Below are positions 40,362 through 48,738 of a DNA stretch of 64,000 bases, one piece after another. Every line of letters starts with the position of its first letter. Position 1 is the first letter of the stretch. Where the stretch lies: the NCBI GenBank assembly GCA_964624625.1, contig CAZUXW010000001.1:72176-136175 (forward strand), written 5' to 3'. The notes under the pieces were generated by a model, which saw only the letters and a list, made by a program, of their open reading frames with translations, ran no database searches and was not told the origin of the DNA. Position numbers and translations under genes: made by a program. The DNA comes from PALSA-1180 sp964624625 (GTDB lineage: Bacteria; Oederibacteriota; Muellerivitia; Muellerivitales; Muellerivitaceae).

Positions 40362-42383
40362 TTATTTCGTCTCCTTTTCAAAAGGAACGGCCTTTTGTTG
40401 GATGAGCTTGTGGGCCAATAAAAAACTGATGAAGGAGTGGCCGTCCGCGCTGTAGTGATCATTCCCACCGACTTGGTCCGCCAGGGGAAAATAACTCAAT
40501 CGAAAGACGGTCATTTCCGGCGAGAGATCCAAGACCGGAGCCTTCACCTCCTCCAAAACCTTGTTCCAAAAAAACGATTCCCTCTTGAAACCGTATAAAC
40601 GGGAATAGGGCCAAAGGCACATTTCCAGCTTGACCGGATTCCCCTGGAGGTTCCTCATCGCCTCAAGCTTTTCCCTCAGCAATCCCAAGGGGAGGGCGTA
40701 GAGCTTGGCCGCCCGGTCGGCGATTTCGGGTTCTTTCAGCAATTCCAAAAGGTTGGGAATGAGTATTTGATGGGCCGGGGATAGGGAAACCTTATTCCCG
40801 GCGGCGCAAAGGTCGTAGAACTCCTTGGGCGGCCCCGGGGGGATCCTTTCTTGAAAAGGCTTCAATAAATATTCCGCGTCGACGAACCGCGCCGGAACAC
40901 CCTGGGCGTTCAGGGGTCTTTGGAAAAATGTTTCCAGACTGGAGCCGTCGTCATTGGGAGAGAGCATGAACAACACTAAATCAATGTCGAATTTTTTGGC
41001 CAAATCGGGAACCATATAGTAGGGCCAAAGGTTCAAGGGCTCCCCTGAAACCTCGCCGTGGTGCAGCACCTCAAAATGAACCGGTAAATCCTCCAGCGCC
41101 GCCAGGGTGTTGAGGGATTCCTCAAGCCGCTTGGGCAGCACCGCGAACCGGTTGTAATTCTCCCAGCCTTTCCTGGCGACCTCTTCGGGGTAAAAATGAA
41201 AAGTACGGGAATCCCCAATCATGAGGATCCTAAAAGTGCGGCTTGGCTTGGCGGCGGGGTATCGGAAGTCGGTCAAGTAATCGGGGTTAATGGACTCTGA
41301 ATATTTATATTCCTGCTGGTACAAATCCCGGTAGGACGTGACCAAATGGAGAAGCGGGTGGGAAAGGTAAAGCTTTCTCTCCGAAAGGGGGTCCGCAACC
41401 ATTCCCAAAGGATAGGGGCCCTCGTTATCGACCAAGAAAGCCTCGTGTTTAGGATCCTTGAAGGTATCGCCCCAAAGCGAGACAAAGGTGACAGGTTGGT
41501 ATTCCGGCGTCAGCCGGGCCAGGGGGGCCTTTTCCCCCAATTGGACCGCGTATAGGACTTTCCCGGACCAAGCCAGGCTTTGGATTTTCACGCCCTTGGC
41601 GAACTCCCGCCAAGTGAAGGAATCTCCGTCTTCCTTCTCATATTTTTCCTTGGGGGCCAATTCATAAACCTGGTCCTGATAACGGCCGGCGAGGTAAAGC
41701 TTATGGTCGGCGACGCAAAGGGCGCCCGGACGGGGTACATCCTTCCTGTCTCTAAAAAAAGTGGTGACTTGCTTGGTTTTTAAGTCCACTTTCCGCAAAG
41801 TCCCCAGCTCCGGTTGGGAAAAGATGATCCCGTTCCGTTCCGGAAAATAAACCATGTTCCAAACCAATCCTACCCGCGCTTGGGTCCCGGCGCCGTCGTT
41901 AATCCCGTCCGTGCCATTGCCGGCCAAAGTGGAAACGGTCCCGCTCTTGAGGTCAATGAGGCGGATCCGGGAGTTTCCCTCGTCATCGACGGCGATTTGA
42001 TCGTTGGGCAGGCAGAGCAATCCCGCCGGTTGGTTGAAGAGGGCCGAGGATAAGGGCCCATCCGCGAAACCGGGTTTTGGACTGCCGGTCAAAGTTGAGA
42101 CCTGGTTTTCGCGGCTCAAATCAACAACTCTTACGCAGTTATTATCCCGGTCCGCCACGTAAAGCCTGGTTCCCTCCTGGTTGATGGCCATTCCTTGCGG
42201 CGTGTGGAAGAGAGCCGAATAAAAAGGCCCGTCCTCCCAACCGGCCGTTCCCTCCCCCGCCACCAAGTCGTGGTAGCTGTGCATCGGTGAAAGTGCCCAG
42301 GCGGCAAGGGAAATCATCCAAAGGAAAATAAAAAAGAGGCACGCCCTCAATCGGATGGGTTTTTCGGATATTATCATTTTCAT
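40362..42383 (-). CDS. NHL-repeat beta-propeller fused to SGNH hydrolase-like domain
   Basis: A 673-residue protein with a signal peptide or membrane anchor (CLFFIFLWMISLAAWAL), a six-bladed-type NHL propeller (about residues 40-340; LFHTPQGMAINQEGTRLYVADRDNNCVRVVDL, STLTGSPKPGFADGPLSSALFNQPAGLL) and a C-terminal region from about 380 with RILMIGDSRTFHFYPEEVA, which looks like SGNH block I, and GNDHYSADGHSFISFLL, like block V with Asp-x-x-His. The region may be a carbohydrate or lipid esterase. The combination is unusual. Ribosome-binding site AGGAGG precedes the ATG. Confidence 0.65.
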   Translation of the reverse strand: MKMIISEKPIRLRACLFFIFLWMISLAAWALSPMHSYHDLVAGEGTAGWEDGPFYSALFHTPQGMAINQEGTRLYVADRDNNCVRVVDLSRENQVSTLTGSPKPGFADGPLSSALFNQPAGLLCLPNDQIAVDDEGNSRIRLIDLKSGTVSTLAGNGTDGINDGAGTQARVGLVWNMVYFPERNGIIFSQPELGTLRKVDLKTKQVTTFFRDRKDVPRPGALCVADHKLYLAGRYQDQVYELAPKEKYEKEDGDSFTWREFAKGVKIQSLAWSGKVLYAVQLGEKAPLARLTPEYQPVTFVSLWGDTFKDPKHEAFLVDNEGPYPLGMVADPLSERKLYLSHPLLHLVTSYRDLYQQEYKYSESINPDYLTDFRYPAAKPSRTFRILMIGDSRTFHFYPEEVARKGWENYNRFAVLPKRLEESLNTLAALEDLPVHFEVLHHGEVSGEPLNLWPYYMVPDLAKKFDIDLVLFMLSPNDDGSSLETFFQRPLNAQGVPARFVDAEYLLKPFQERIPPGPPKEFYDLCAAGNKVSLSPAHQILIPNLLELLKEPEIADRAAKLYALPLGLLREKLEAMRNLQGNPVKLEMCLWPYSRLYGFKRESFFWNKVLEEVKAPVLDLSPEMTVFRLSYFPLADQVGGNDHYSADGHSFISFLLAHKLIQQKAVPFEKETK

Positions 42384-42407
42384 TTCCGGCGCCTCCTACT
42401 CTTGGCC

Positions 42408-43346
42408 CTACCTTTTCGCCTCATTTTGAGCCTGTTGGTAGAAATAAGCCACTTCCACCCCGAACAACACGATCGTCCAAGACAAGTAAAACCACAGTAG
42501 GATGACCGGCACCGTCCAAAGGGCGCCGTACACCTGGGAACGGGCGGTGACATGGAGGGTGTACCAGCCCAGAACCCACTGCCCCAGTTCCAACAACAAC
42601 GCCGCCAAAAATCCGGAAGCCGCCGCCGTTTTAAAACTGGTCTTCGCGTTAGGAATCCAATAGTACATCCATCCGCAGATGGCCCAAAGGCACAAAAAAG
42701 GGACGGCGGCGGAAAGCATCCATGTTCCAAAACCCGTCTTCAATAAATAACCTCCTTGGAACCAACCCCGGAAGGATATCAACAGGGCCGCCAAAAGAGG
42801 CGCCCCGATCAAAAGGGAGCCAAAGCGGAAAAACTGGTTCGGAAGGGATCTGCTTTCCTCCACTCCCCAGAGAAAATTAAAGGAATTCTCCACGTCGCGC
42901 AGGAGGAGGAAAAGCACCACGGCGAAAACCGCCAACCCCGCCAGCCCCATTTTTTTCGCCCGGTTGGCGAAATGATTGACCATCCAGTGTATTTTTTGCC
43001 GGCCCGCTTCCCTTAATTCCTTGAGGTTTTGCGGCTCCGGCGGACCGAAGGCGTCGGCATCATCGGAACTCTCCACGGGATAGATGATATCCACGAACTT
43101 GTCCAAGAGCTGTTCCCGCTTCTGGGTGAAGGCGTCGCCCGCTAGGACCGCCATCAATATGGCCAAAGCCGGCACCAGGGCCAAGGCCGTCTTGAAGGCC
43201 AGAGAACTGGCGTAGAGCCTTTTGCGGCCCTTGATGTTGTGGGAAGCCCTTCCGAAGGCGCGGCCCACGGCCTTGAGAAGCTGGCGCAGGTCGTTTAATA
43301 ATCCACGGGGCGCGGTATATTTAGACCGGTTCGGGAAATAATTCAC
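42408..43346 (-). CDS. YihY/virulence factor BrkB-family membrane protein
   Basis: A 312-residue membrane protein of the YihY (BrkB) family, with a cytoplasmic N-terminus and about six membrane segments (AFKTALALVPALAILMAVLAG, GLAVFAVVLFLLLRDVENSFNFLWG, FFRFGSLLIGAPLLAALLIS, WYTLHVTARSQVYGALWTVPVILLWFYLSWTIVLFGVEVAYFYQ). The family's function is unclear; it was once misnamed ribonuclease BN. The closing segment VYGALWTVP...W..VLFGVEVAY is diagnostic. The start is GTG at 43346. It lies 24 bp upstream of the NHL/SGNH gene. Confidence 0.88.
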   Translation of the reverse strand: MNYFPNRSKYTAPRGLLNDLRQLLKAVGRAFGRASHNIKGRKRLYASSLAFKTALALVPALAILMAVLAGDAFTQKREQLLDKFVDIIYPVESSDDADAFGPPEPQNLKELREAGRQKIHWMVNHFANRAKKMGLAGLAVFAVVLFLLLRDVENSFNFLWGVEESRSLPNQFFRFGSLLIGAPLLAALLISFRGWFQGGYLLKTGFGTWMLSAAVPFLCLWAICGWMYYWIPNAKTSFKTAAASGFLAALLLELGQWVLGWYTLHVTARSQVYGALWTVPVILLWFYLSWTIVLFGVEVAYFYQQAQNEAKR

Positions 43347-43414
43347 TCGGGACGCCTTTTCCTAAAGGTAGAATGGGGCCATTGTAAACCAAATCCATTT
43401 TTCCCAAGGCTAAA

Positions 43415-44038
43415 ATGAACCGAACCTCCGCACTCCCCTTACGAAGCCAAACCCCTCCCGTTTGGGCGGAAGAAGCCCTCCAAGATCCCCTGGAACTGTT
43501 ATCGGACCAGGCCTACCTGGAAAAAAAAGCCGCCAACAACGCCCTGGAATTTTTGAACCTTTGGCCCAGCTCAAAACCGCCGGTCCATTGGCTCTCCTCC
43601 ATCGCCGCCATCGCCAAGGATGAGGCCCAGCACCTCCAAATGGTCTTGAAACTCCTGGAAAAAAAGGGAGGGACCTTAGCCCGTTCCCACAAGAACCCCT
43701 ACGCTTTCGACCTGCGAAAGCTCGTCCGCCAAGGCAAAGGTAGCCAGGAACTGGCGGACCGGCTTTTGGTATCCGCCCTCATCGAGGCCCGATCCTGCGA
43801 AAGGTTCGAACGCTTAAGCGAATCAGGGTCGGACTCGGAATTGGCGAAATTTTATAAAAGCCTCATCGCCTCGGAAAACGGGCACTATCAACTTTTCGTC
43901 GACATGGCCAAAAAGGTGCTTCCCGCCAAGGAAGTGGAAGCCAGGTGGAACAGACTTTTGGACGAGGAAGCGGTCATTATCCTGGCCCAGCCAAGCGGAC
44001 CCAGAATTCACAGCGGAATCAACGAAAGAAGGGCTTAA
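43415..44038 (+). CDS. miaE: tRNA-(ms2io6A37) hydroxylase MiaE
   Basis: A di-iron, ferritin-like monooxygenase that hydroxylates the isopentenyl group of 2-methylthio-N6-isopentenyladenosine at position 37 of tRNA. The 207-residue protein keeps the metal ligands: Glu in AEKKAANNALE-like region (EKKAA), EAQHL (with Glu and His), EARSCERF, and ENGHYQLF. The usual genome partners miaA and miaB are not in the window. It is divergently transcribed from the YihY gene, with 68 bp between. AAGG precedes the ATG. Confidence 0.9.
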   Translation: MNRTSALPLRSQTPPVWAEEALQDPLELLSDQAYLEKKAANNALEFLNLWPSSKPPVHWLSSIAAIAKDEAQHLQMVLKLLEKKGGTLARSHKNPYAFDLRKLVRQGKGSQELADRLLVSALIEARSCERFERLSESGSDSELAKFYKSLIASENGHYQLFVDMAKKVLPAKEVEARWNRLLDEEAVIILAQPSGPRIHSGINERRA

Positions 44039-44112
44039 AAAACGGCAGGGTCCATGACCGCCCCGCTTAATCGTGATAAAATCTAACAATGTTAATTCAC
44101 AGGAGGAAAAGG

Positions 44113-44349
44113 ATGAAAAAAGTGAATCAAAAGGGCGAAGGGATGGTTCAAAATCTTTTATTCCTAGTGATTTTGGCCGGAATCGGATACGCCGGTTATG
44201 TGTATCTTTGGCCCATGGTCTCGGGCCCCAGCACTCCCGCAACCCAGACGGCAGCTCCGCCTACCGGTGATCAAAAAGCCGGCTCCATGGCCGGCGCCGC
44301 CGTTCAAGGCGCCGCCGCCGCAGGCGAGGTCTACGGCAGCGGAAGGTAA
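44113..44349 (+). CDS. Small membrane-anchored protein
   Basis: A 78-residue protein with a basic start (MKKVNQKGEGMVQNL), a hydrophobic segment (LFLVILAGIGYAGYVYLW) and a Pro/Ala/Gly-rich tail. The site AGGAGGAAAAGG lies immediately upstream of the ATG at 44113. I do not recognise a family; the N-terminus faintly resembles a type IV pilin-like leader (KGEGMVQN). It lies just after miaE. Confidence 0.5.
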   Translation: MKKVNQKGEGMVQNLLFLVILAGIGYAGYVYLWPMVSGPSTPATQTAAPPTGDQKAGSMAGAAVQGAAAAGEVYGSGR

Positions 44350-44363
44350 CAAATATTAACTTC

Positions 44364-44412
44364 CCCCCTCACCCTACCCTCTCCCTCGAGGGGAGAGGGT
44401 AGGGTGAGGGGG
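44364..44412. repeat. Long perfect hairpin between convergent genes
   Basis: The two arms CCCCCTCACCCTACCCTCTCC and inverse copy form a hairpin of about 22 bp around a TCGA centre. It lies between a plus-strand gene and the minus-strand methyltransferase, so it may act as a bidirectional terminator. It also resembles a common dispersed CCCTCACCCTA repeat. Confidence 0.65.
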
Positions 44413-44429
44413 ATTTATACCGTTTCCTT

Positions 44430-45325
44430 TTAAGAAGCGATGACCACCACCCGCTTTTCCTTCTCTGGATCAACCACCGTCTTATCCAAATCGCTCATTT
44501 CGGAAAACCGGACTTGTTGAAAACCTTCTTCCCTTAGCCACTTCGCGANNNNNNNNNNNNNNNNNNNNNNNNNNNNNNNNNNNNNNNNNNNNNNNNNNNN
44601 NNNNNNNNNNNNNNNNNNNNNNNNNNNNNNNNNNNNNNNNNNNNNNNNCTCATTTCGGAAAACCGGACTTGTTGAAAACCTTCTTCCCTTAGCCACTTCG
44701 CGATCTCCGCCATTGAAAAGGTTTGATTCTCGATAACGGTCTCAAACAGCTCATTCCCCACCGCGATCTTCAACCTCATCACCGCCCGGCCCTTGGTTTC
44801 GTCAAATTCCCCATGGCTCCGGACGCTTTCCCCTTCCAGGCTGGACGCCTCATCTCCCGCCCATGCCCTCAGTCCCAACGCCGTGTGATAGTCAAAAACA
44901 AAGGCGCCGCCAGGCGCCAGGGACAATCTTACGGACTGAAAACATCCCCTGAGGGCCGCCTGGGTCTCCAAGTGATTGAGGGAGTTATAAGTGGAAACAA
45001 CCATCCCAAAAGGGCCGGGGATTTCAAACCCGGACAGGTTCCCCTCCACAAAATCGGCTTTTCCCGAAACCAGGTGGCGGCGGCACCGTTCCTCCGCTTT
45101 CAACAGCATATCCGGCGACAGGTCCAAACCGGTAAAGTCATAACCCGCTTCCAAAAAATGGAAAGCCAAATGACCTGTGCCGCAGCCCAGATCCAAAACC
45201 CGGGGATAGGAATTGATATGAGGCTGGGTCGAAAAAAAACGGATGAGGTGGGGTGCGGCTCTTTTGGCATAATCGCTGAACCGCCGGTCATATATCTCAG
45301 CGAAATTTCTTCCATAAGGATTCAT
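44430..45325 (-). CDS. Class I SAM-dependent methyltransferase, split by an assembly gap
   Basis: A methyltransferase with the SAM-binding motif I LDLGCGTGHLAFHFLEAGYDFTGLDLSPDML, motif post-I GKADFVEGNLSGFEIPGPFGMVVSTYNSLNHL and a C-terminal region ending FQQVRFSEMSDLDKT. The reading frame is interrupted by 100 N (44549-44648). The 55 bases before and after the gap are identical and encode the same peptide around IAKWLREEGFQQVRFSEM, so the gap is probably spurious and the gene continuous to the stop at 44430 (about 246 residues once collapsed). I chose MNPYGRNFAEIYDRR at 45325, with GGAGG upstream. Its substrate is unknown. Confidence 0.8.
44549..44648. other. Assembly gap of exactly 100 N with 55-bp flanking duplication
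   Basis: The bases 44494-44548 are repeated identically at 44649-44703, on either side of 100 N. This is the pattern of a scaffold join between two contigs that overlap by 55 bases. Removing one copy and the Ns restores one uninterrupted methyltransferase gene. Confidence 0.95.
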
Positions 45326-45499
45326 GTAAACGGGGCCTCCAAGACCATCCAGTAAGGTCATTATTTTAGCCGACAGGCCGGGGGAATGGAGCGCGGAAAT
45401 TCCCTGGCAATTCAGGAAGCCATCTGAAAGACCGCATCCGCTACATTGACTATAGGACAGGCCAAGCCTAGTATCTTCCAAACCCATCAGGAGGGAAAT

Positions 45500-45817
45500 A
45501 TGCGGTGGTACCACTACGTTTCATACTTTTGGGGCGGGGCTTTCCTCGCCAATGCCGTTCCCCACTTCGTCAGCGGTGTGACGGGCCACCCCTTTCAAAG
45601 CCCCTTCGCTTCCCCGCCCGGCGAGGGATTGTCCTCCGCGACCGTGAACGTGTTATGGGGTTCCCTCAACCTTGCCATCGCCTACCTTCTTTTGATCCGC
45701 GTGGGAACCTTTGACTTGAGGAAAATTCCGCATGTTCTGGCATCAGGGGCTGGTTCCTTACTGATGGCGGTCATGCTGGCCCACGCCTTTGGCCGATTCT
45801 ACGGCGGGAACCTCTAA
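45500..45817 (+). CDS. Small conserved-looking membrane protein
   Basis: A 105-residue protein with three hydrophobic segments (YHYVSYFWGGAFLANAVPHF, TVNVLWGSLNLAIAYLLLI and VLASGAGSLLMAVMLAHAFG). AGGAGGG lies just before the ATG at 45500; the longer open frame to 45446 is less likely. I do not recognise the function. It is divergent from the methyltransferase gene and faces the cysteine synthase gene. Confidence 0.65.
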   Translation: MRWYHYVSYFWGGAFLANAVPHFVSGVTGHPFQSPFASPPGEGLSSATVNVLWGSLNLAIAYLLLIRVGTFDLRKIPHVLASGAGSLLMAVMLAHAFGRFYGGNL

Positions 45818-45874
45818 CAACTTGATTTTTGATTTTTTTATTGCCCTCGTCGGATCCCCGGCTTGAACAACCTT

Positions 45875-46834
45875 TTAGACGCTGTCGGAGTGGCTGGCTG
45901 CCTCGAATTCATCCTCGAGGCTGAAGTAGCGCTCACCCATGTCGCAGCAGATCGTGACGATGCGGGCCTCGGCGCCGAAGCGTTGGGCGATTTTCAGGGC
46001 CGCGGAGACGTTGGCGCCGGAGGAGATGCCCAACAATAAACCCTCTTCCCGGGCCAACCTTTTCGCCATGGCGAAAGCCTCTTTATCCTCAATGGTAATC
46101 ACCTCATCCAACACCGATCGATTTAAGACGGGCGGAACGAATCCCGCTCCGATGCCTTGGATGCGGTGAACGCCCGGCTTTCCGCCGGAGAGGACCGCCG
46201 AGGAAGCAGGTTCCACGCCGATAATTTTAATTTTAGGGTTCTTCGCCTTGAAATACTCGCCGACGCCCGTCACGGTCCCGCCGGTTCCGATGCCGGCCAC
46301 GAATACGTCGAACTTGCCCTCGGTGTCTTTCTCGATCTCGGGAGCGGTGGTTTTTTTATGGGCCTCCGGGTTGGCCCGGTTGGCGAACTGTTCCGGCATA
46401 AAATAGCCCGGATTTTGCTCCTTGATGGACTTGGCCTTTTCCAAAGCCGCGGTCATGAGCCCCTTGGCCGGGGTCAAGACGAGTTCGGCTCCATAGGCCT
46501 TTAACAAGACCCGCCGCTCCTGGCTCATATCCTCCGGCATGACCAAAATGAGCTTGTAGCCCCTTTGGGCGCAGACCATGGCCAATCCGATGCCCGTGTT
46601 GCCGCTGGTCGGCTCCACCAGGGTTCCACCCGGTTTTAGGACGCCTCTTTTTTCAGCGTCCTCGATCATCGCCAGGGCGATCCGGTCCTTCACGCTGCCG
46701 CCGGGATTATAAAATTCCAGCTTGCAAAGAATCTGGGCGTGGGACTTATCAGGAATTCTTTGAAGTTTCAAAAGAGGGGTATTGCCGATGAGGTTCGTGA
46801 TATTCGAAGCCAAGGGGTAGCGGTTGAAGGTCAT
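45875..46834 (-). CDS. Cysteine synthase (CysK/CysM family), linked to a sulfur-carrier pathway
   Basis: A fold-type II PLP enzyme, 319 residues, with NITNLIGNTPLLKLQRI, PLP Lys in GGSVKDRIALA, EPTSGNTGIGLA and GIGTGGTVTGV. It shares high overall similarity with the synthase at 33650 but lacks that protein's N-terminal extension. Its start overlaps the stop of the degenerate E1-like gene as ATGA (46831-46834). With a CysO-like carrier and a NIL protein upstream, it probably accepts sulfur from the carrier thiocarboxylate, like mycobacterial CysM, rather than only free sulfide. That assignment rests on context. Confidence 0.88.
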   Translation of the reverse strand: MTFNRYPLASNITNLIGNTPLLKLQRIPDKSHAQILCKLEFYNPGGSVKDRIALAMIEDAEKRGVLKPGGTLVEPTSGNTGIGLAMVCAQRGYKLILVMPEDMSQERRVLLKAYGAELVLTPAKGLMTAALEKAKSIKEQNPGYFMPEQFANRANPEAHKKTTAPEIEKDTEGKFDVFVAGIGTGGTVTGVGEYFKAKNPKIKIIGVEPASSAVLSGGKPGVHRIQGIGAGFVPPVLNRSVLDEVITIEDKEAFAMAKRLAREEGLLLGISSGANVSAALKIAQRFGAEARIVTICCDMGERYFSLEDEFEAASHSDSV

Positions 46835-47463
46835 GGGATAGGGGCCTTCCCGGCCTCGGAGGAGGCGGCAGGGCAATTGGCGCTGGCCCTCACTTCGTGT
46901 TGCAGGGACAATCCATCCTCAAAAGAATTCATCCAAACTTTTCCTTCCAGTGGCGAGGTTCCCCTCAATATCCATTGGAGGGCTTCCGTCGCGGCCATGG
47001 CCCCCATAATCCGATCAAGGGCGAATTCTCCAGCTGATATTTCCGCGGCTTTTCCGACCGGCACCGAAAAGGCTTTGGGATTCGACGCCTCAAAACACTC
47101 CAAGCAAGGGCACCCTTTAGAAGAACCTTTCAGGAATAATGAGAATCCAGAACCGCCGCGCCAGGCGAATAGAGCCGCCTGTGCTGTCGAACGAACCTGG
47201 CGGTTCAGCCGCCGGCGCCAATCGGAGTCTCGAGTGACGACAAGAATCAACCCAACGGGCGACAGGCCAGCTTTTTCTTGTGGATCTAATAATTTTAACC
47301 GCGATAGACCTGAACGGGAAAGGGCGGTCTGGGCGGCTTCGAGAGCGGAGCCCTCACCCGCCAATTGAACGGAGGCCGATTCCCACTTCGCCTGGCCCTC
47401 CGCTCCAACTCCCGGAAGGATGGTTTGACGGGAAAAGCGGTCCTTGAGACCAGGGGATTCCAT
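46831..47463 (-). CDS. Degenerate ThiF/MoeB-like (E1-like) protein
   Basis: A 210-residue protein whose opening RFSRQTILPGVGAEGQAKWESASVQL matches the ThiF/MoeB family start (RYSRQ.LLPE.G..GQ). The nucleotide-binding GxGGLG is replaced by GEGSALE and no zinc CxxC pair is complete apart from CPCLECF. The downstream part (AGEFALDRIMGAMAATEALQWILRG) is still related. It may be a pseudoenzyme or scaffold for the carrier, or have decayed, while a full MoeB/ThiF lies at 36.1 kb. It is coupled to the cysteine synthase by ATGA overlap. Confidence 0.65.
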   Translation of the reverse strand: MESPGLKDRFSRQTILPGVGAEGQAKWESASVQLAGEGSALEAAQTALSRSGLSRLKLLDPQEKAGLSPVGLILVVTRDSDWRRRLNRQVRSTAQAALFAWRGGSGFSLFLKGSSKGCPCLECFEASNPKAFSVPVGKAAEISAGEFALDRIMGAMAATEALQWILRGTSPLEGKVWMNSFEDGLSLQHEVRASANCPAASSEAGKAPIP

Positions 47464-47468
47464 GAAGG

Positions 47469-47714
47469 TTATTCGACGACGTCTTTTTCGATGGGGTTCA
47501 CGTCGATACCCTGCCGTGTCAAATCCGCCAGGGCTTCCTTCACGATTTTTTCATCCCCCGCAATTTCCATTTGGACATAGCCGAAGCCCTTGGTGATGGA
47601 GGCGCGCCGGACATTGACGGTGACGTCATATTGTTTGATCATTTTTGACAGGACCGGTTCCGTCACGAGGTTGTTGGGATAATCCAGTTCGACGAGTTTC
47701 TTGATGGAAGCCAT
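47469..47714 (-). CDS. NIL-domain protein
   Basis: An 81-residue protein consisting of one NIL domain: VELDYPNNLVTEPVLSKMIKQYDVTVNVRRASITKGFGYVQMEIAGDEKIVKEALADLTRQGIDV. The NIL domain is found at the C-terminus of methionine ABC transporter ATPases and in sulfur-metabolism ferredoxins, and binds or senses a sulfur amino acid. As a stand-alone gene next to CysO and CysM homologues it may sense methionine or assist sulfur transfer. It ends 5 bp before the E1-like gene starts. Confidence 0.9.
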   Translation of the reverse strand: MASIKKLVELDYPNNLVTEPVLSKMIKQYDVTVNVRRASITKGFGYVQMEIAGDEKIVKEALADLTRQGIDVNPIEKDVVE

Positions 47715-47737
47715 ATAATCTCCTGAAACCTAGTTCA

Positions 47738-47820
47738 ACCACGAAGGCACGAAGCCACTAAGAAAGAAAAAATACTTTTGTGAAAAAAACCGTTTTCTTC
47801 GAGTCTTCGTGGCTTCGTGT
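47738..47820. repeat. Inverted-repeat element, CACGAAG type (copy 3)
   Basis: Left arm 47738-47761 and right arm 47797-47820 are inverse copies, with about 35 bp between. It lies in the 118-bp spacer between the carrier gene and the NIL gene, so it may affect their co-transcription. No gene fits inside. Confidence 0.8.
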
Positions 47821-47832
47821 CGAAATTTTCCT

Positions 47833-48114
47833 TTAATACTTACCGCCGGCGATGGCCGGCACGATGGAGACCTGGTCCCCCGCCTTAACAACGGTGGCTT
47901 CCCCCTGCAGGAAACGGATGTCTTCCTCATTCAGGTAAATGTTGACGAAACGGCGGATATTGCCCTTTTCGTCGCAGATCCGGTCCTTTAAACCGTTGAA
48001 GTTCTTTCCCAGATTCTCGATGAGTTCCTTAACCGTATTCCCCTCGGCGTTGACTTCCGCCTGGTTATTGGTCAGGTTGCGTAAAGGGGTGGGGATCAGC
48101 ACTTTCACTGCCAT
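47833..48114 (-). CDS. cysO: CysO-like ubiquitin-fold sulfur carrier (MoaD/ThiS family)
   Basis: A 93-residue beta-grasp protein closely resembling mycobacterial CysO: IPTPLRNLTNNQAEV, GNTVKELIENLG, RRFVNIYLNEEDIRFLQGEATVVKAGDQVSIVPAIAGG. Carriers are charged with sulfur on the C-terminal Gly-Gly by an E1-like enzyme. Here the protein does not end at Gly-Gly but carries two extra residues (Lys-Tyr), so it would need trimming by a protease, as some homologues do. No JAMM-type protease gene is in the window. It heads the NIL-E1-CysM cluster. Confidence 0.9.
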   Translation of the reverse strand: MAVKVLIPTPLRNLTNNQAEVNAEGNTVKELIENLGKNFNGLKDRICDEKGNIRRFVNIYLNEEDIRFLQGEATVVKAGDQVSIVPAIAGGKY

Positions 48115-48231
48115 GAAGCTCCTCCTGAATTGAATGATACGAATGAATTATGGCTGATGAAGGCTTGTTTTTTCTAGGGGAAAATGGGCGATTCTTGGAA
48201 AAAATTCAGTTCCTGTCCTTTACAAGGACCT

Positions 48232-48663
48232 TCAGGGCTTCCGTTCGGGCCTGTCGCGGCGTGGTCCATAAATCGTCCAGGCAAAAGTCAAAGCCGAGAG
48301 GACGATGGCGATTATTGACAAAAAATCCCGCCAAGACCCGTTCGAGGCCCAAGGGCTGTCTCGCTTAATTCTCTCCATGAACTTCTTCAAGTCAGGATTT
48401 TGGGGATGCAGCCTCAGGCTCTCCCTCATCGCCACCACCGCCTCAGTGCGGTTGGCGGATTGATAATAGGCTTCTCCCAGGAATTGGTAGGCCTGCCAGT
48501 AATCGGGCCTTTGGTCCACCGCCGCGCGGAAATACTGGACGGCTTTTTCATAGTCCTTCTGCTTCATTAGATCCATGCCGGCGTTGTAATAATCCTCCGG
48601 CGAAGTGGCCGAAGCCGCCAGGGGATGGGCCAGCAAGATCAGAAGGAATAGTACTTTTTTCAT
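48232..48663 (-). CDS. Exported TPR protein with C-terminal membrane segment
   Basis: A 143-residue protein with a signal peptide (MKKVLFLLILLAHPLAASA), two to three tetratricopeptide repeats (PEDYYNAGMDLMKQKDYEKAVQYFRAAVDQRPDYWQAYQFLGEAYYQSANRTEAVVAMRESLRLHPQNPD) and a hydrophobic C-terminal segment (FLSIIAIVLSALTFAWTIY) with a basic tail. TPR domains mediate protein contacts. Its partner is unknown. Confidence 0.82.
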   Translation of the reverse strand: MKKVLFLLILLAHPLAASATSPEDYYNAGMDLMKQKDYEKAVQYFRAAVDQRPDYWQAYQFLGEAYYQSANRTEAVVAMRESLRLHPQNPDLKKFMERIKRDSPWASNGSWRDFLSIIAIVLSALTFAWTIYGPRRDRPERKP

Positions 48664-48738
48664 TCATTGCCCTTTCGCCATTTTGACTTGCCCCCCTTTG
48701 AAAAAGGGGAAAGATAATCGCAAACCCATCATTCTACC

